A stretch of 64,000 bases of DNA, taken from NCBI GenBank assembly GCA_944390735.1, contig CALXRL010000039.1, positions 1 to 64,000 on the forward strand, in the 5' to 3' direction. Positions within the stretch are counted from its first letter, which is position 1. The number at the start of each line of letters is the position of its first letter. The position numbers were made by a program, and so were the translations under genes. The notes below the pieces were generated by a model. It did not search any database. It saw nothing but the letters and a program-made list of their open reading frames with translations, and had not been told where the DNA came from. This DNA comes from an uncultured Victivallales bacterium (GTDB lineage Bacteria; Verrucomicrobiota; Lentisphaeria; Victivallales; UBA1829). This document shows positions 36,004-47,527 of the stretch, one piece after another.

Positions 36004-37152
36004 ATGAGTTTCACGTATCAAAGTCTGGATCCCGTTCCGGTCACGAAGCCGACGGAGCGCAATCTGAGAGCGAGCCGGACGTTTCAGGGGATTCCCGGAA
36101 TCGCGGTGCTGCCGTCGGGACGCATTTTCGCCGTCTGGTACGCCGGCGGACACACGGAATTCACGGAAAACTTCGTGATGATGGTTGTCAGCGATGACCA
36201 GGGGGCAAGCTGGAGCGACGCGGTCGCGGTTGTGGACCCGCCCTCGCCGGATGTCCGCGCCTTCGACTCCACCTTCTGGATCGCCCCCGACGGACGCTTT
36301 TTCTGGTTCTGGACCCAGTCCAGCGACTGGTTCGACGGCATCGGAGGAGTCTGGTACTCCATTCTGGAGAATCCGGAAGCGGCGCCGTCGGATTTCCGCT
36401 TCACCCCGCCGGTGCGCATCGCCAACGGGATCATGATGAACAAACCGACCGTCCTCTCCGACGGCACCTGGGCGCTGCCCGTCAGCGTCTGGACCGGCGA
36501 ACGCTACAAAAAACACGATTCGCTCGGCGTCGTGCAGGGCTGCTGCATGGTCGTTTCCAGAGACGGCGGAAAAAGTTTCCAGCTCCGCGGACGCATCGAC
36601 CTCAGCCAAGTCGAAGGCGGTCCCTGCTTCGATGAACACTGCTTTGTGGAACATCTCGACTCCTCCATTGAATGCTACATCCGGGTCAACCGGGGCGTCG
36701 CGACCAGCATTTCCCGCGATGGAGGCGCCACCTGGAGCAAGCCGGAACTCTCCGACACAATTCTGGGACCGAACTCCCGAATGTACGCATTCCGCCTCCG
36801 CTCCGGACGGATCCTGATGATCAACAACGACACAACCAACCGTCCCCGGGAAGACAAGGACTGGCGCACTCGGGAACGCATGACCGCCTATCTCTCCGAC
36901 GACGACGGAAAAACCTGGCCGCATACCCTTCTGCTCGATGAACGCAACGCGGTCTCCTATCCCGATGCCCAGCAGACCGCCGACGGCACCCTCTACATCA
37001 TCTACGATCACGAGCGCACCAAAGGCGGCGACATTCTCATGGCGCGCATCACCGAAGCCGATATTCTGGCAGGAAAACTGCTTTCCCCGGGATCCCGGCT
37101 CCAAATTCCGATTGACCACACCCGAAGCGTTCCGGAAACACCGGAAAAATAA
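36004..37152 (+). CDS. Cytoplasmic exo-sialidase-like BNR protein
   Basis: 382 residues, AGAAGGAGA before the ATG. Six-bladed propeller of the sialidase superfamily, with four Asp-box-like turns: SDDQGASWSD, SRDGGKSFQ, SRDGGATWSK and SDDDGKTWP. Arg residues in NLRASRTFQG, CYIRVNRG and NSRMYAFRLRSGR could form the carboxylate-binding triad. No signal peptide, so it would act on imported glycans. Related BNR proteins include sialidases that are inactive on sialic acid or act on other keto acids, so the substrate is inferred. Followed by a strong terminator. Confidence 0.8.
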   Translation: MSFTYQSLDPVPVTKPTERNLRASRTFQGIPGIAVLPSGRIFAVWYAGGHTEFTENFVMMVVSDDQGASWSDAVAVVDPPSPDVRAFDSTFWIAPDGRFFWFWTQSSDWFDGIGGVWYSILENPEAAPSDFRFTPPVRIANGIMMNKPTVLSDGTWALPVSVWTGERYKKHDSLGVVQGCCMVVSRDGGKSFQLRGRIDLSQVEGGPCFDEHCFVEHLDSSIECYIRVNRGVATSISRDGGATWSKPELSDTILGPNSRMYAFRLRSGRILMINNDTTNRPREDKDWRTRERMTAYLSDDDGKTWPHTLLLDERNAVSYPDAQQTADGTLYIIYDHERTKGGDILMARITEADILAGKLLSPGSRLQIPIDHTRSVPETPEK

Positions 37153-37181
37153 CTTTTCCGCGGATCTTCGGACCGCTCTCC

Positions 37182-37214
37182 ACGCCCCCGGAGCCGTTCT
37201 CCGGGGGCGTTTTT
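37182..37214 (+). terminator. Rho-independent terminator of the sialidase gene
   Basis: Perfect 12-bp stem ACGCCCCCGGAG with CTCCGGGGGCGT, CCGTT loop, then five T. Confidence 0.9.
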
Positions 37215-37279
37215 CACTCAAAAGACCTTCCGCACCCCCTTCCCCGGGACTTTTTTTCCCTTTCCGAAAGAAATTTCAC

Positions 37280-40478
<3,199 letters not shown>

Positions 40479-40505
40479 CTTAACAGAAAGGCTTTGCGAA
40501 TACCG

Positions 40506-41321
40506 ATGATGAAACTGGAAAAGAAAATGATGCTCTGGAGCACCCCGAAAACGGCTCCGGACGGACCGGATCAGAACTTCCAACCCTACCTGGAACCCTA
40601 TCTTCTTCCCGGAGACACCGTGCGCGGATGCGTCCTTGTCCTTCCCGGCGGCGGATACGGAGCCAGAGCGCCGCACGAGGGCGCGCCGATCGCGGAACGA
40701 TTCAACCGCCTCGGATTCCATGCGTTTGTTCTTCAGTACCGGGTGGCGCCATGGCGCTATCCGGCGCCGCAGGAGGATGCCCTCAGAGCGATCAAGATCA
40801 TCCGGACCCATGCAAAGGAATGGAACATCAAGCCGGACAAAATCGCCATTCTCGGATTTTCCGCCGGCGGACATCTCGCCTGCTCCACCGGCATTGTCTA
40901 CAACGAGGTCAAAGCGGACAACGGCGATGAGTGCGATGCGGCCTCCGCCCGTCCCGATGCCGAAATTCTCTGCTATCCGGTCATCACGGGTGTGCCCGGA
41001 AAGGGACACATGGGCTCCTTCGAAAATCTGCTCGGGAAAGAGGTGCCGCGGGAAGAGTATCTGACCTATTCCTGGGAACGGCGCGTCCGCCCGGACACCC
41101 CGCCGGCCTTCCTCTGGCATACCGCGGAGGATACCGGAGTGCCGGTGGAAAACTCGCTGGAGTACGCTCTTGCCCTCCGACAGCAGAAAATCCCGTTTGC
41201 TGTTCACATTTTCCCCAATGGACCGCACGGAGTCGGTCTCGCGGACAACCGCCCCGGACTCGAAGATGTCACCGTCTGGCCTGAACTCGCCGGAACCTGG
41301 CTGAAAAAAATGGAGTTTTAA
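40506..41321 (+). CDS. Alpha/beta-hydrolase esterase, tandem copy 1
   Basis: 271 residues. Alpha/beta-hydrolase of the acetyl(xylan) esterase / BD-FAE-like group: oxyanion-type VLPGGGYGARAPHEG, nucleophile Ser119 in ILGFSAGGHLA, Asp in LWHTAEDTGVPVENS and His in GPHGVGLAD. Cytoplasmic. Start codons ATG 40506 or 40509 are both possible; a TTG at 40494 sits too close to AAAGG. Lies 27 bases after lacZ. Likely removes O-acetyl or other acyl groups that block glycosidases. Sequence is very similar to the next gene. Confidence 0.87.
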   Translation: MMKLEKKMMLWSTPKTAPDGPDQNFQPYLEPYLLPGDTVRGCVLVLPGGGYGARAPHEGAPIAERFNRLGFHAFVLQYRVAPWRYPAPQEDALRAIKIIRTHAKEWNIKPDKIAILGFSAGGHLACSTGIVYNEVKADNGDECDAASARPDAEILCYPVITGVPGKGHMGSFENLLGKEVPREEYLTYSWERRVRPDTPPAFLWHTAEDTGVPVENSLEYALALRQQKIPFAVHIFPNGPHGVGLADNRPGLEDVTVWPELAGTWLKKMEF

Positions 41322-41324
41322 CGG

Positions 41325-42140
41325 ATGAAACCTCAGGAAAAAATCATGCTGTGGAGTGACGCCAAAAGGACTCCCGATGGCGCCGTTGGAGAATTTCAGC
41401 CCTTTCTGGAACCCTATCTCCTTCCCGGAGACAAGGTGCGCGGCTGCGTCATTGTCTGTCCCGGAGGCGGCTATACCATCCGCGCGCCCCATGAAGGAGC
41501 TCCCATTGCGGAAAAATTCAATGCCATGGGATTCCATGCGTTTGTCCTTCAGTACCGGGTGGCGCCGTACGTCTATCCCGCACCGCAGGAAGATGCGCTC
41601 CGGGCGATCAAACTGATCCGCACTCATGCGGAAGAATGGGGAATCAAAGCGAATAAAATCGCCATTCTCGGCTTCTCCGCCGGGGGACATCTCGCCTGCT
41701 CCGCCGGAGTGCTTTATGACGAGGTCCCGGCGAACAACGCGGATGAATGCGATGCGGCCTCCGCTCGTCCCGATGCGGAAATCCTCTGCTATGCGGTCAT
41801 CTCGGCTGGAACGCCTTACGCCAATCTCGGTTCATTCCAGAACCTCTTCGGGACTCAGACGCCTTCCGACGCGGAACTGGAAATGGTCGCCTGTGAAAAA
41901 CATGTCGACGCCGATACACCTCCGGCCTTCCTCTGGCATACCGCGGAGGATGCAACCGTTGCGGTGGAAAACTCGTTGAACTACGCCCTGGCTCTGCACC
42001 GGAATAAGATTCCCTTCGCCGTTCACATCTTCCCCGACGGTCCGCACGGAATCGGTCTCGCGGACAACCGTCCCGGACTCGAAGATGTCACCATCTGGCC
42101 CGATCTCGCCGGAACCTGGCTGAAAAAAATGGACTTCTAA
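41325..42140 (+). CDS. Alpha/beta-hydrolase esterase, tandem copy 2
   Basis: 271 residues, starting 3 bases after the stop of copy 1, with no strong ribosome binding site of its own (translational coupling likely). Same layout, with VCPGGGYTIRAPHEG, nucleophile Ser in ILGFSAGGHLACSAG, Asp in LWHTAEDATVAVENS and His in GPHGIGLAD. The two proteins look roughly two-thirds identical by eye. The most divergent part is the cap region after CDAASARPDAEILCY, which often sets acyl preference. Confidence 0.87.
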   Translation: MKPQEKIMLWSDAKRTPDGAVGEFQPFLEPYLLPGDKVRGCVIVCPGGGYTIRAPHEGAPIAEKFNAMGFHAFVLQYRVAPYVYPAPQEDALRAIKLIRTHAEEWGIKANKIAILGFSAGGHLACSAGVLYDEVPANNADECDAASARPDAEILCYAVISAGTPYANLGSFQNLFGTQTPSDAELEMVACEKHVDADTPPAFLWHTAEDATVAVENSLNYALALHRNKIPFAVHIFPDGPHGIGLADNRPGLEDVTIWPDLAGTWLKKMDF

Positions 42141-42153
42141 CACGGAGGATCCC

Positions 42154-43182
42154 ATGACTCAATCGGTAAAATGGATCGACTTCAGAACCATCGGGCTGGA
42201 AGGTCAGGCCTGGCAGGATCAAACGTTCGAATCAAACTACGACCGAATCCCCGCGGCCGCAAAACAATCCATCCCCGACCTCGTCTGGAGAAATTCCCTT
42301 TCTCCAACGGGCATGAGCATCTCTTTCATCACGGATTCTCCAACCATTTTCATCCGAAGAAAATTCGAATCCACTCAGATGGAAGAACGAAATTTCAATA
42401 ACTGCTCCTTCAGCGGCTTCGACCTCTACGCCGAACACAATGGGTCCCTCCGATGGGTCTGCACAACAAACCACAAATACGGCAATTCCGATGAGTATCC
42501 GCTCAACATGGACCCCATCCATGGACGATACACCTATCGACTCTATCTGCCATGCAGAAACAGACTTCTGAAAGCCGAACTCGGAATCGAAAACGGCGCT
42601 TTCTTCCAGCCCGTCCCCCCCAGACCCGAAAAAGACGCCATCGTCTATTACGGATCTTCCATCATCCACGGGGCCTACTCCTCTCACGCAGGACTCTGCA
42701 CTCCCGCATGGCTCGGAAGAAAACTGAACCGTCCGACTTATAATCTCGGTTTCTCCGGCGCGGCAAGAATGGAACTCGAAGTCGCCGATCTGCTCGGAAC
42801 CCTCAACCCCGCAGTCTTCGTCCTCGACCCCATGCCGAACATGGGCTTGAACGAAATCAAACTCCGCGCAAAAGATTTCCTGAAACAACTGCGAAAACTC
42901 AAACCCAAAACCCCGTTCCTCCTCGTCGAAGACGCCCCCAAAACAAACGGCTGGATCTTCCACGAAAAACTCGATGACAACCGGAAACGCTGGCACACCA
43001 TGCGGAAAATCTGCAAGGAACTCTACAACGAAGGAGAAAATAATATCTATTATCTGAAAGGGAATTTCCTCTTCGGCTCCGACGGAGAAGCCAGCGTCGA
43101 CAGCGTTCATCCCGGCGATCTCGGCTACCTGCGTATGACCGAACGCCTCTATCCCGTCCTGAAAAAAATCCTCGAACATTAA
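42154..43182 (+). CDS. SGNH hydrolase with N-terminal jelly-roll domain
   Basis: 342 residues, ACGGAGGA 6 bases before ATG 42154. Residues about 1-155 form a beta-rich SGNH_hydro_N-like domain; residues 160-342 are an SGNH hydrolase: block I IVYYGSSIIHGAYSS (catalytic Ser169), NLGFSGAARMELEVADLL, and block V DSVHPGDLGYLRM with Asp and His. The block III region reads LDPMPNMGLN. Last gene of the lacZ operon. A cytoplasmic deacylase acting on glycans is likely. No signal peptide. Confidence 0.85.
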   Translation: MTQSVKWIDFRTIGLEGQAWQDQTFESNYDRIPAAAKQSIPDLVWRNSLSPTGMSISFITDSPTIFIRRKFESTQMEERNFNNCSFSGFDLYAEHNGSLRWVCTTNHKYGNSDEYPLNMDPIHGRYTYRLYLPCRNRLLKAELGIENGAFFQPVPPRPEKDAIVYYGSSIIHGAYSSHAGLCTPAWLGRKLNRPTYNLGFSGAARMELEVADLLGTLNPAVFVLDPMPNMGLNEIKLRAKDFLKQLRKLKPKTPFLLVEDAPKTNGWIFHEKLDDNRKRWHTMRKICKELYNEGENNIYYLKGNFLFGSDGEASVDSVHPGDLGYLRMTERLYPVLKKILEH

Positions 43183-43301
43183 CAATCTGTAAAATCATTG
43201 AACCGCCATCCTCTATCCTGTTCTTCTTCAGCAGGATAGAGGATGATTCCGCTCAAATCAGTCGAAAACCTGCTTAGCGCCTTTCTCCTGCTTTGCTTCC
43301 T

Positions 43302-43390
43302 GTTTCGGGTTCCTGCTTCGGGGGCTTTTTCGTTGGTGGCTGCTCGCCCCCAACACCCCTCGGCAGGACCATCGGCCCTGCACCCATCGC
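43302..43390 (+). repeat. Left arm of an 89-bp inverted repeat
   Basis: Matches the reverse complement of 43654-43742 at 86 of 89 positions. Includes GGGGGCTTTTTCGTTGGTGG and CCCCTCGGCAGGACC. Lies in an 858-base stretch without genes (43183-44040). Confidence 0.93.
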
Positions 43391-43655
43391 CGAAATTTGA
43401 AATTTCGGCTTCCCGTTTTTTCCGGCACTTGCCGGGCAAAGGGCAAACCGAATGGTTCGCCCTCTGCACTCCCTGCTCCTTTTTCCCCGATGCCATCATT
43501 TTTCGCCGACAAGGATAAAGGAAAACTCTGGCTGGCTATTTTCCTGCAACGTGGATACGCCGAAAAGGATGAGGGGGTCCAGGGGGAAAACCTTCGCTTG
43601 GCCCCCTGGTCGACAGGTGTCGAAACACTCACAGGAGCAAAAATTCAATTTTTGC
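43389..43655. other. Strongly structured spacer between the inverted repeat arms
   Basis: Holds a chain of hairpins: 43389-43409 (GCCGAAATT/AATTTCGGC, 9 bp), 43422-43435 (CCGGCA/TGCCGG), 43441-43462 (GGGC-AACC stem, GAAT loop), 43579-43609 (CCAGGGGG/CCCCCTGG), 43611-43622 (CGACA/TGTCG) and 43637-43655 (GCAAAAATT/AATTTTTGC). The first and last sit at the equivalent inner ends of the two arms. No coding gene is supported. Confidence 0.75.
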
Positions 43656-43742
43656 GACGGGTGCAGGGCCTATGGTCCTGCCGAGGGGTGTTGGGGGCGA
43701 GCAGCCACCAACGAAAAAGCCCCCGAAGCAGAAACCCGAAAC
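43654..43742 (-). repeat. Right arm of the 89-bp inverted repeat
   Basis: Reverse-complement partner of 43302-43390 with three mismatches. The sequence beyond it (to about 44040) holds no recognisable gene or promoter. Confidence 0.93.
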
Positions 43743-44040
43743 GAGAAACCACCGACAAAAAAAACACGAAATGGAGTTCAGCAGGTTGATTCCGAGTTCG
43801 CATCAGCGCCAGACGCCGGAGGATTCGATTCCGCGTTTCACATCCGGAATCCCGGCGCAGTCGCAGGGATCGCGGAGTTCGTCGATGAGACAGGTCCTGG
43901 AGCATCTTACGCATTCAAGACAGCGTTGATTCTATTTCAGTTTTCTTATGTTGAATTCCGTTTATTGCTGAAAAGGGAGAGCGAAAAAAATTTCCGTGCC
44001 TTCGCTGTTTGAATTCTTTGTCTGCTCCGCATGGAGGAGC

Positions 44041-45150
44041 CTATCGCCGGGCGATGCGGAAAATATAGATGGCCCCGAAGATCTGGTAAAGCGCCGGAGG
44101 AATCCAGACGATATACTGCGGGAACATCCATGGAGTGGATTTCAGGGAGTCGGACACCAGGACCGATCCGAAATAGAGTCCGGCGAGCAGCACGCTCATG
44201 AAGAGACCGATGGAGGTTTCCCGTCGGGAGGTCCGGATAGCCATGGGCAGTCCGAGCAGCAGAAAAGCCATCGGAGCCAGCGCCAGAGCCACTCGCTGAT
44301 TGAGTTCCGTTTCGATCTCGCAGATCCGCTCGGTGGAGTTGCGCTTTCGTTCAATGATGGAGCGGGCGTAGAGTCCCTCATATCCCAGATGCTTGTCGCG
44401 AAGGGCAATGCGTTTCCGGTTGAACTCCTTTCCGTATTCCAGGGTGAATTTCATCTCTTTTCCGAAGGTTCTTCTGGGATGTTCGTCGTTGTTGTTCTCA
44501 TAAGCGATGATTGTGGCGTTTTCCAGAATGATATCCATTTTCTGAGCGACCTTGTCGACGACGATTTTTCCGGAAGAAGCGGTCACATCCTGTTCGATCC
44601 GTTTGGCGTCCTTGCTGAGATTGTAGACCTGGATGCCTTTGATTTCCCCGGTTTCGGGGTTTTTCTGATCGATGTACATGCTGAGGTTGTCGAATTCGAT
44701 CGGGATTCCGGGTTCGAAGAGGGCAAGGGGATGATCCACCGCCACGCTCTTCACCACGACCTGCGCCTTGCCGAGATAGCGCGGCCCCACATCCAGCTGG
44801 AGATAGAGACAAAGACAGGTCAGAGCAAACGTCAGCATGATGATCGGCGCCACGATCTGCAGGATGGAGACGCCGCATGCGCGCATGGCCGTGATTTCGT
44901 TATCCGCGGAAAGTCTTCCGAACACCAGCATGATGGAGACCAGAGCGGCCCAGGGAATTGTAAACGCGAGGGCAATCGGCAGCACATACATCATGAACAG
45001 CATGGCCGTGGAGATGTTCACTCCGTTGGAGATGTATTCAAAGACCTTCACGAGCCGCGCGCCGGTCATGCCGAATGTCAGAACGCCCATCGCCATGAGG
45101 AAGGTGAAAAGGAAGTTTTTGGCTACATAAAAATTCAAAGTTTTGAGCAT
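44041..45150 (-). CDS. LptF/LptG-family LPS export permease
   Basis: 369 residues. N-terminal transmembrane helices (KNFLFTFLMAMGVLTFGMTGARL, VLPIALAFTIPWAALVSIMLVFG with the conserved RLSADNEITAMRACG cytoplasmic loop), a periplasmic beta domain (about 120-265), and three C-terminal helices (VALALAPMAFLLLGLPMAI and on). This is the YjgP/YjgQ layout. It would pair with LptB to extract LPS. Only one such permease is in the window; the partner must lie elsewhere or the protein works as a homodimer. Confidence 0.9.
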   Translation of the reverse strand: MLKTLNFYVAKNFLFTFLMAMGVLTFGMTGARLVKVFEYISNGVNISTAMLFMMYVLPIALAFTIPWAALVSIMLVFGRLSADNEITAMRACGVSILQIVAPIIMLTFALTCLCLYLQLDVGPRYLGKAQVVVKSVAVDHPLALFEPGIPIEFDNLSMYIDQKNPETGEIKGIQVYNLSKDAKRIEQDVTASSGKIVVDKVAQKMDIILENATIIAYENNNDEHPRRTFGKEMKFTLEYGKEFNRKRIALRDKHLGYEGLYARSIIERKRNSTERICEIETELNQRVALALAPMAFLLLGLPMAIRTSRRETSIGLFMSVLLAGLYFGSVLVSDSLKSTPWMFPQYIVWIPPALYQIFGAIYIFRIARR

Positions 45151-45350
45151 CTTGCAATCCTGTAAAAAGGTTCTGGAATGATCCGGTCCTATAATTTAGC
45201 ACGCATTCGCGGGTTTAAAAGTGAAAAAAACGAGAAAAAACGATGAATCTTCATCCGAAAATAAAAGTTGCTCTGGCAAATTTGAAAAAATGCGCTATGT
45301 TATATCTTCGGTATTTCCAATTTATGGTCATTAAAATATGGAGACGCACC

Positions 45351-46433
45351 ATGAGAGTAGTAAACTTCAGTGCTGGGCCGGCAATGCTGCCGACGGTCGT
45401 AATGGAACGCGCGCAAGCGGAATTCTGTGACTACAAGGGATCGGGCTGCGGTGTGATGGAACACTCTCACAGAGGACCGCTGTTCGACGAGATCATTGCA
45501 CGGGCCATCAGCAACGTCCGGGAAATTCTCGGCGTGTCCGATGACTATGATGTGGTCTTCATTCAGGGCGGCGCGAGCCTTCAGTTCGCCATGATCCCGA
45601 TGAACTTCATGAAACCCGGCGGATATGCGGAATACGCGGACACCGGCACCTGGTCCTCCAAGGCCATGAAGGAGGCCAAACTTTTCGGAGATGTCAAAGT
45701 CATCGCCTCCAGCAAAGAGGACAAATACAGATACATCCCCGCTCTGGACACCTGGCAGCCTTCCACCGCGGAAGCCTCCTATCTGCACATCACGAGCAAC
45801 AACACGATCTACGGAACGCAGTATCACGAGTTCCCGAAAGCGAATTCGCCGCTGATCGCCGACATGTCCAGCGACATCATGTCCCGCAAATTCGACATGA
45901 ACCAGTTCGGAATGGTCTATGCCGGCGCACAGAAGAATCTCGGCCCCAGCGGACTTGCGCTGGTCATCATCCGCAAGGATCTGATCTCCAGAACCCCGGC
46001 GAACGTGCCGACCATGCTCCGGTATGAGACCTACACCGCCAACAACTCCCTGTACAACACACCGCCGACCTACGGCATCTACATGCTCGCCCTGGTGACC
46101 GACTGGGTCAAGGAAGTCGGCGGAATTGACGCCATTGAGAAGATCAACAACGCCAAGGCGGCCGCGCTTTACAGCGCCATCGACGCCTCCAACGGATACT
46201 ACAACTGCCCGGTCCGTCCCGACAGCCGTTCCAGAATGAACGTGGTCTTCCGTCTTCCCAGCGAGGAACTCGAAGCGAAGTTCGTGAAGGAAGCGAAAGC
46301 CGCTGGAATGATCGGCCTGAAGGGTCACCGTTCCGTCGGCGGCATCCGCGCCAGCATCTACAACGCCGTCCCGATGGAAGGCGTCGAAAAGCTGGTCAAC
46401 TTCATGAACGACTTCAAAAAAGCGAACGGCTGA
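45351..46433 (+). CDS. serC: Phosphoserine aminotransferase
   Basis: 360 residues from ATG 45351, preceded by GGAG. Motifs: VNFSAGPAMLP at the N-terminus, GVMEHSHRGPLF, VVFIQGGASLQFAMIP, ADMSSDIMSR, the PLP lysine in YAGAQKNLGPSG, and C-terminal LKGHRSVGGIRASIYNAV. Converts 3-phosphohydroxypyruvate and glutamate to phosphoserine for serine (and pyridoxal phosphate) synthesis. A frame extension upstream to 45243 lacks conservation and a binding site. Confidence 0.97.
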   Translation: MRVVNFSAGPAMLPTVVMERAQAEFCDYKGSGCGVMEHSHRGPLFDEIIARAISNVREILGVSDDYDVVFIQGGASLQFAMIPMNFMKPGGYAEYADTGTWSSKAMKEAKLFGDVKVIASSKEDKYRYIPALDTWQPSTAEASYLHITSNNTIYGTQYHEFPKANSPLIADMSSDIMSRKFDMNQFGMVYAGAQKNLGPSGLALVIIRKDLISRTPANVPTMLRYETYTANNSLYNTPPTYGIYMLALVTDWVKEVGGIDAIEKINNAKAAALYSAIDASNGYYNCPVRPDSRSRMNVVFRLPSEELEAKFVKEAKAAGMIGLKGHRSVGGIRASIYNAVPMEGVEKLVNFMNDFKKANG

Positions 46434-46499
46434 GTCCGTCCGCACCGGATTCTGCCGGAGGATTTCCTGCTTCCGGCGGGATTCATTTGATTTTAGAAA

Positions 46500-46534
46500 A
46501 ACACGGTGCATATTACCGCACATGCACCGTGTTT
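46500..46534. terminator. Hairpin terminator after serC
   Basis: Perfect 12-bp stem AACACGGTGCAT with ATGCACCGTGTT, 10-base loop, short T tract on the plus strand. Confidence 0.65.
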
Positions 46535-46595
46535 CTGTCTGGATACAAAACCCTGAATCACGGATTCAGGACCTCAGCTTCGGGAGGACGTCAAC

Positions 46596-47522
46596 ATGCT
46601 TCAGAAATATTCCGTGATGAACGGCCGGATTGTTCAGGGAACGGAAGGCTCCATTCAGATTGAAGTTTATATCATGCCGGACGAAGCGGAGCGGGCCAGG
46701 CTCATCAACGACTATGAGATGAATGAGCACACCATCGCCTCCTCCATCGACCCCGATGAAACTCCGCGAATCGAATTCGAGGACAATCATACCGCCATCA
46801 TCGTCAAATATCCGAAGAACTATTCCGCGGACGACAATTTTCTCTTCCGCGTCAAATCCATGGGAATTTTCGTTTTTCAGGAAAAAGTCATCATCATTAT
46901 CGACGAATATGTTCCCCTGTTCACCGGCAAGATCGCCAACAACGTCCATACGGTTCAGGACGTCATCATGAAAACCCTTCTGCTGACGATCCGCCACTTT
47001 GAGAGCCATCTGCGCGTCATCAACATGTGCAGTGACGAGCTGGAACACGCCATCGTCAACTCCCAGGACGGCAAGGAGCTCCTGAACATGTTCACGCTGG
47101 AAAAAGGACTGGTCTACTATGTGAACGCGCTCAATGGAAACCGCCGTGTGATCGAACGCATGCGGGCCGCCGCCATCAAACTCGGATTCACCGAGGAAAA
47201 TATTGAACTTCTGGAGGACATCTCCATTGAAAACCGTCAGTTTCTGGATCAGGCGGAAGTCTATTCGCAGGTTCTCTCCGGCATGATGGACGCCAGAGCC
47301 TCGATCGTCAACAACAATTTGAATGTCATGATGAAAAACATGAACGCCGTGATGATCGCCATTGCGATTCCGACGTTCATCACCGGCATCGGGGGAATGT
47401 CGGAATTCACTGCCATGTTCGGCTCCGACTACCGGACCGTCTATCCCGTCATTGTGCTTGTGATGATTCTCATCGGGATCGTCACGTTCTGGATCACGAA
47501 GTTCCTGGCGAAGCGGACCTGA
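46596..47522 (+). CDS. CorA-like magnesium/divalent cation transporter with altered GMN motif
   Basis: 308 residues, GGGAGG before the ATG. A cytoplasmic alpha/beta domain (1-120), long helices (about 125-245; RVINMCSDELEHAI, ENRQFLDQAEVYSQVLSGMMDAR), then two C-terminal transmembrane helices (MNAVMIAIAIPTFITGIG and VYPVIVLVMILIGIVTFWITKFL). This is the CorA pentamer layout. The pore motif, nearly always Gly-Met-Asn, reads GGMSEF here, with Ser for Asn. Converges with the ABC-F gene, stops 5 bases apart. Confidence 0.85.
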   Translation: MLQKYSVMNGRIVQGTEGSIQIEVYIMPDEAERARLINDYEMNEHTIASSIDPDETPRIEFEDNHTAIIVKYPKNYSADDNFLFRVKSMGIFVFQEKVIIIIDEYVPLFTGKIANNVHTVQDVIMKTLLLTIRHFESHLRVINMCSDELEHAIVNSQDGKELLNMFTLEKGLVYYVNALNGNRRVIERMRAAAIKLGFTEENIELLEDISIENRQFLDQAEVYSQVLSGMMDARASIVNNNLNVMMKNMNAVMIAIAIPTFITGIGGMSEFTAMFGSDYRTVYPVIVLVMILIGIVTFWITKFLAKRT

Positions 47523-47527
47523 GGGAA

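Noticed and set aside
43302-43742. CRISPR array
   Set aside because: Only two copies, inverted relative to each other, of 89 bp. No regular spacers and no cas gene.
43243-44012. Small protein genes inside the inverted repeat region
   Set aside because: The translations are Pro-rich products of the repeat in several frames; no start signals, and the same DNA is explained by hairpins.
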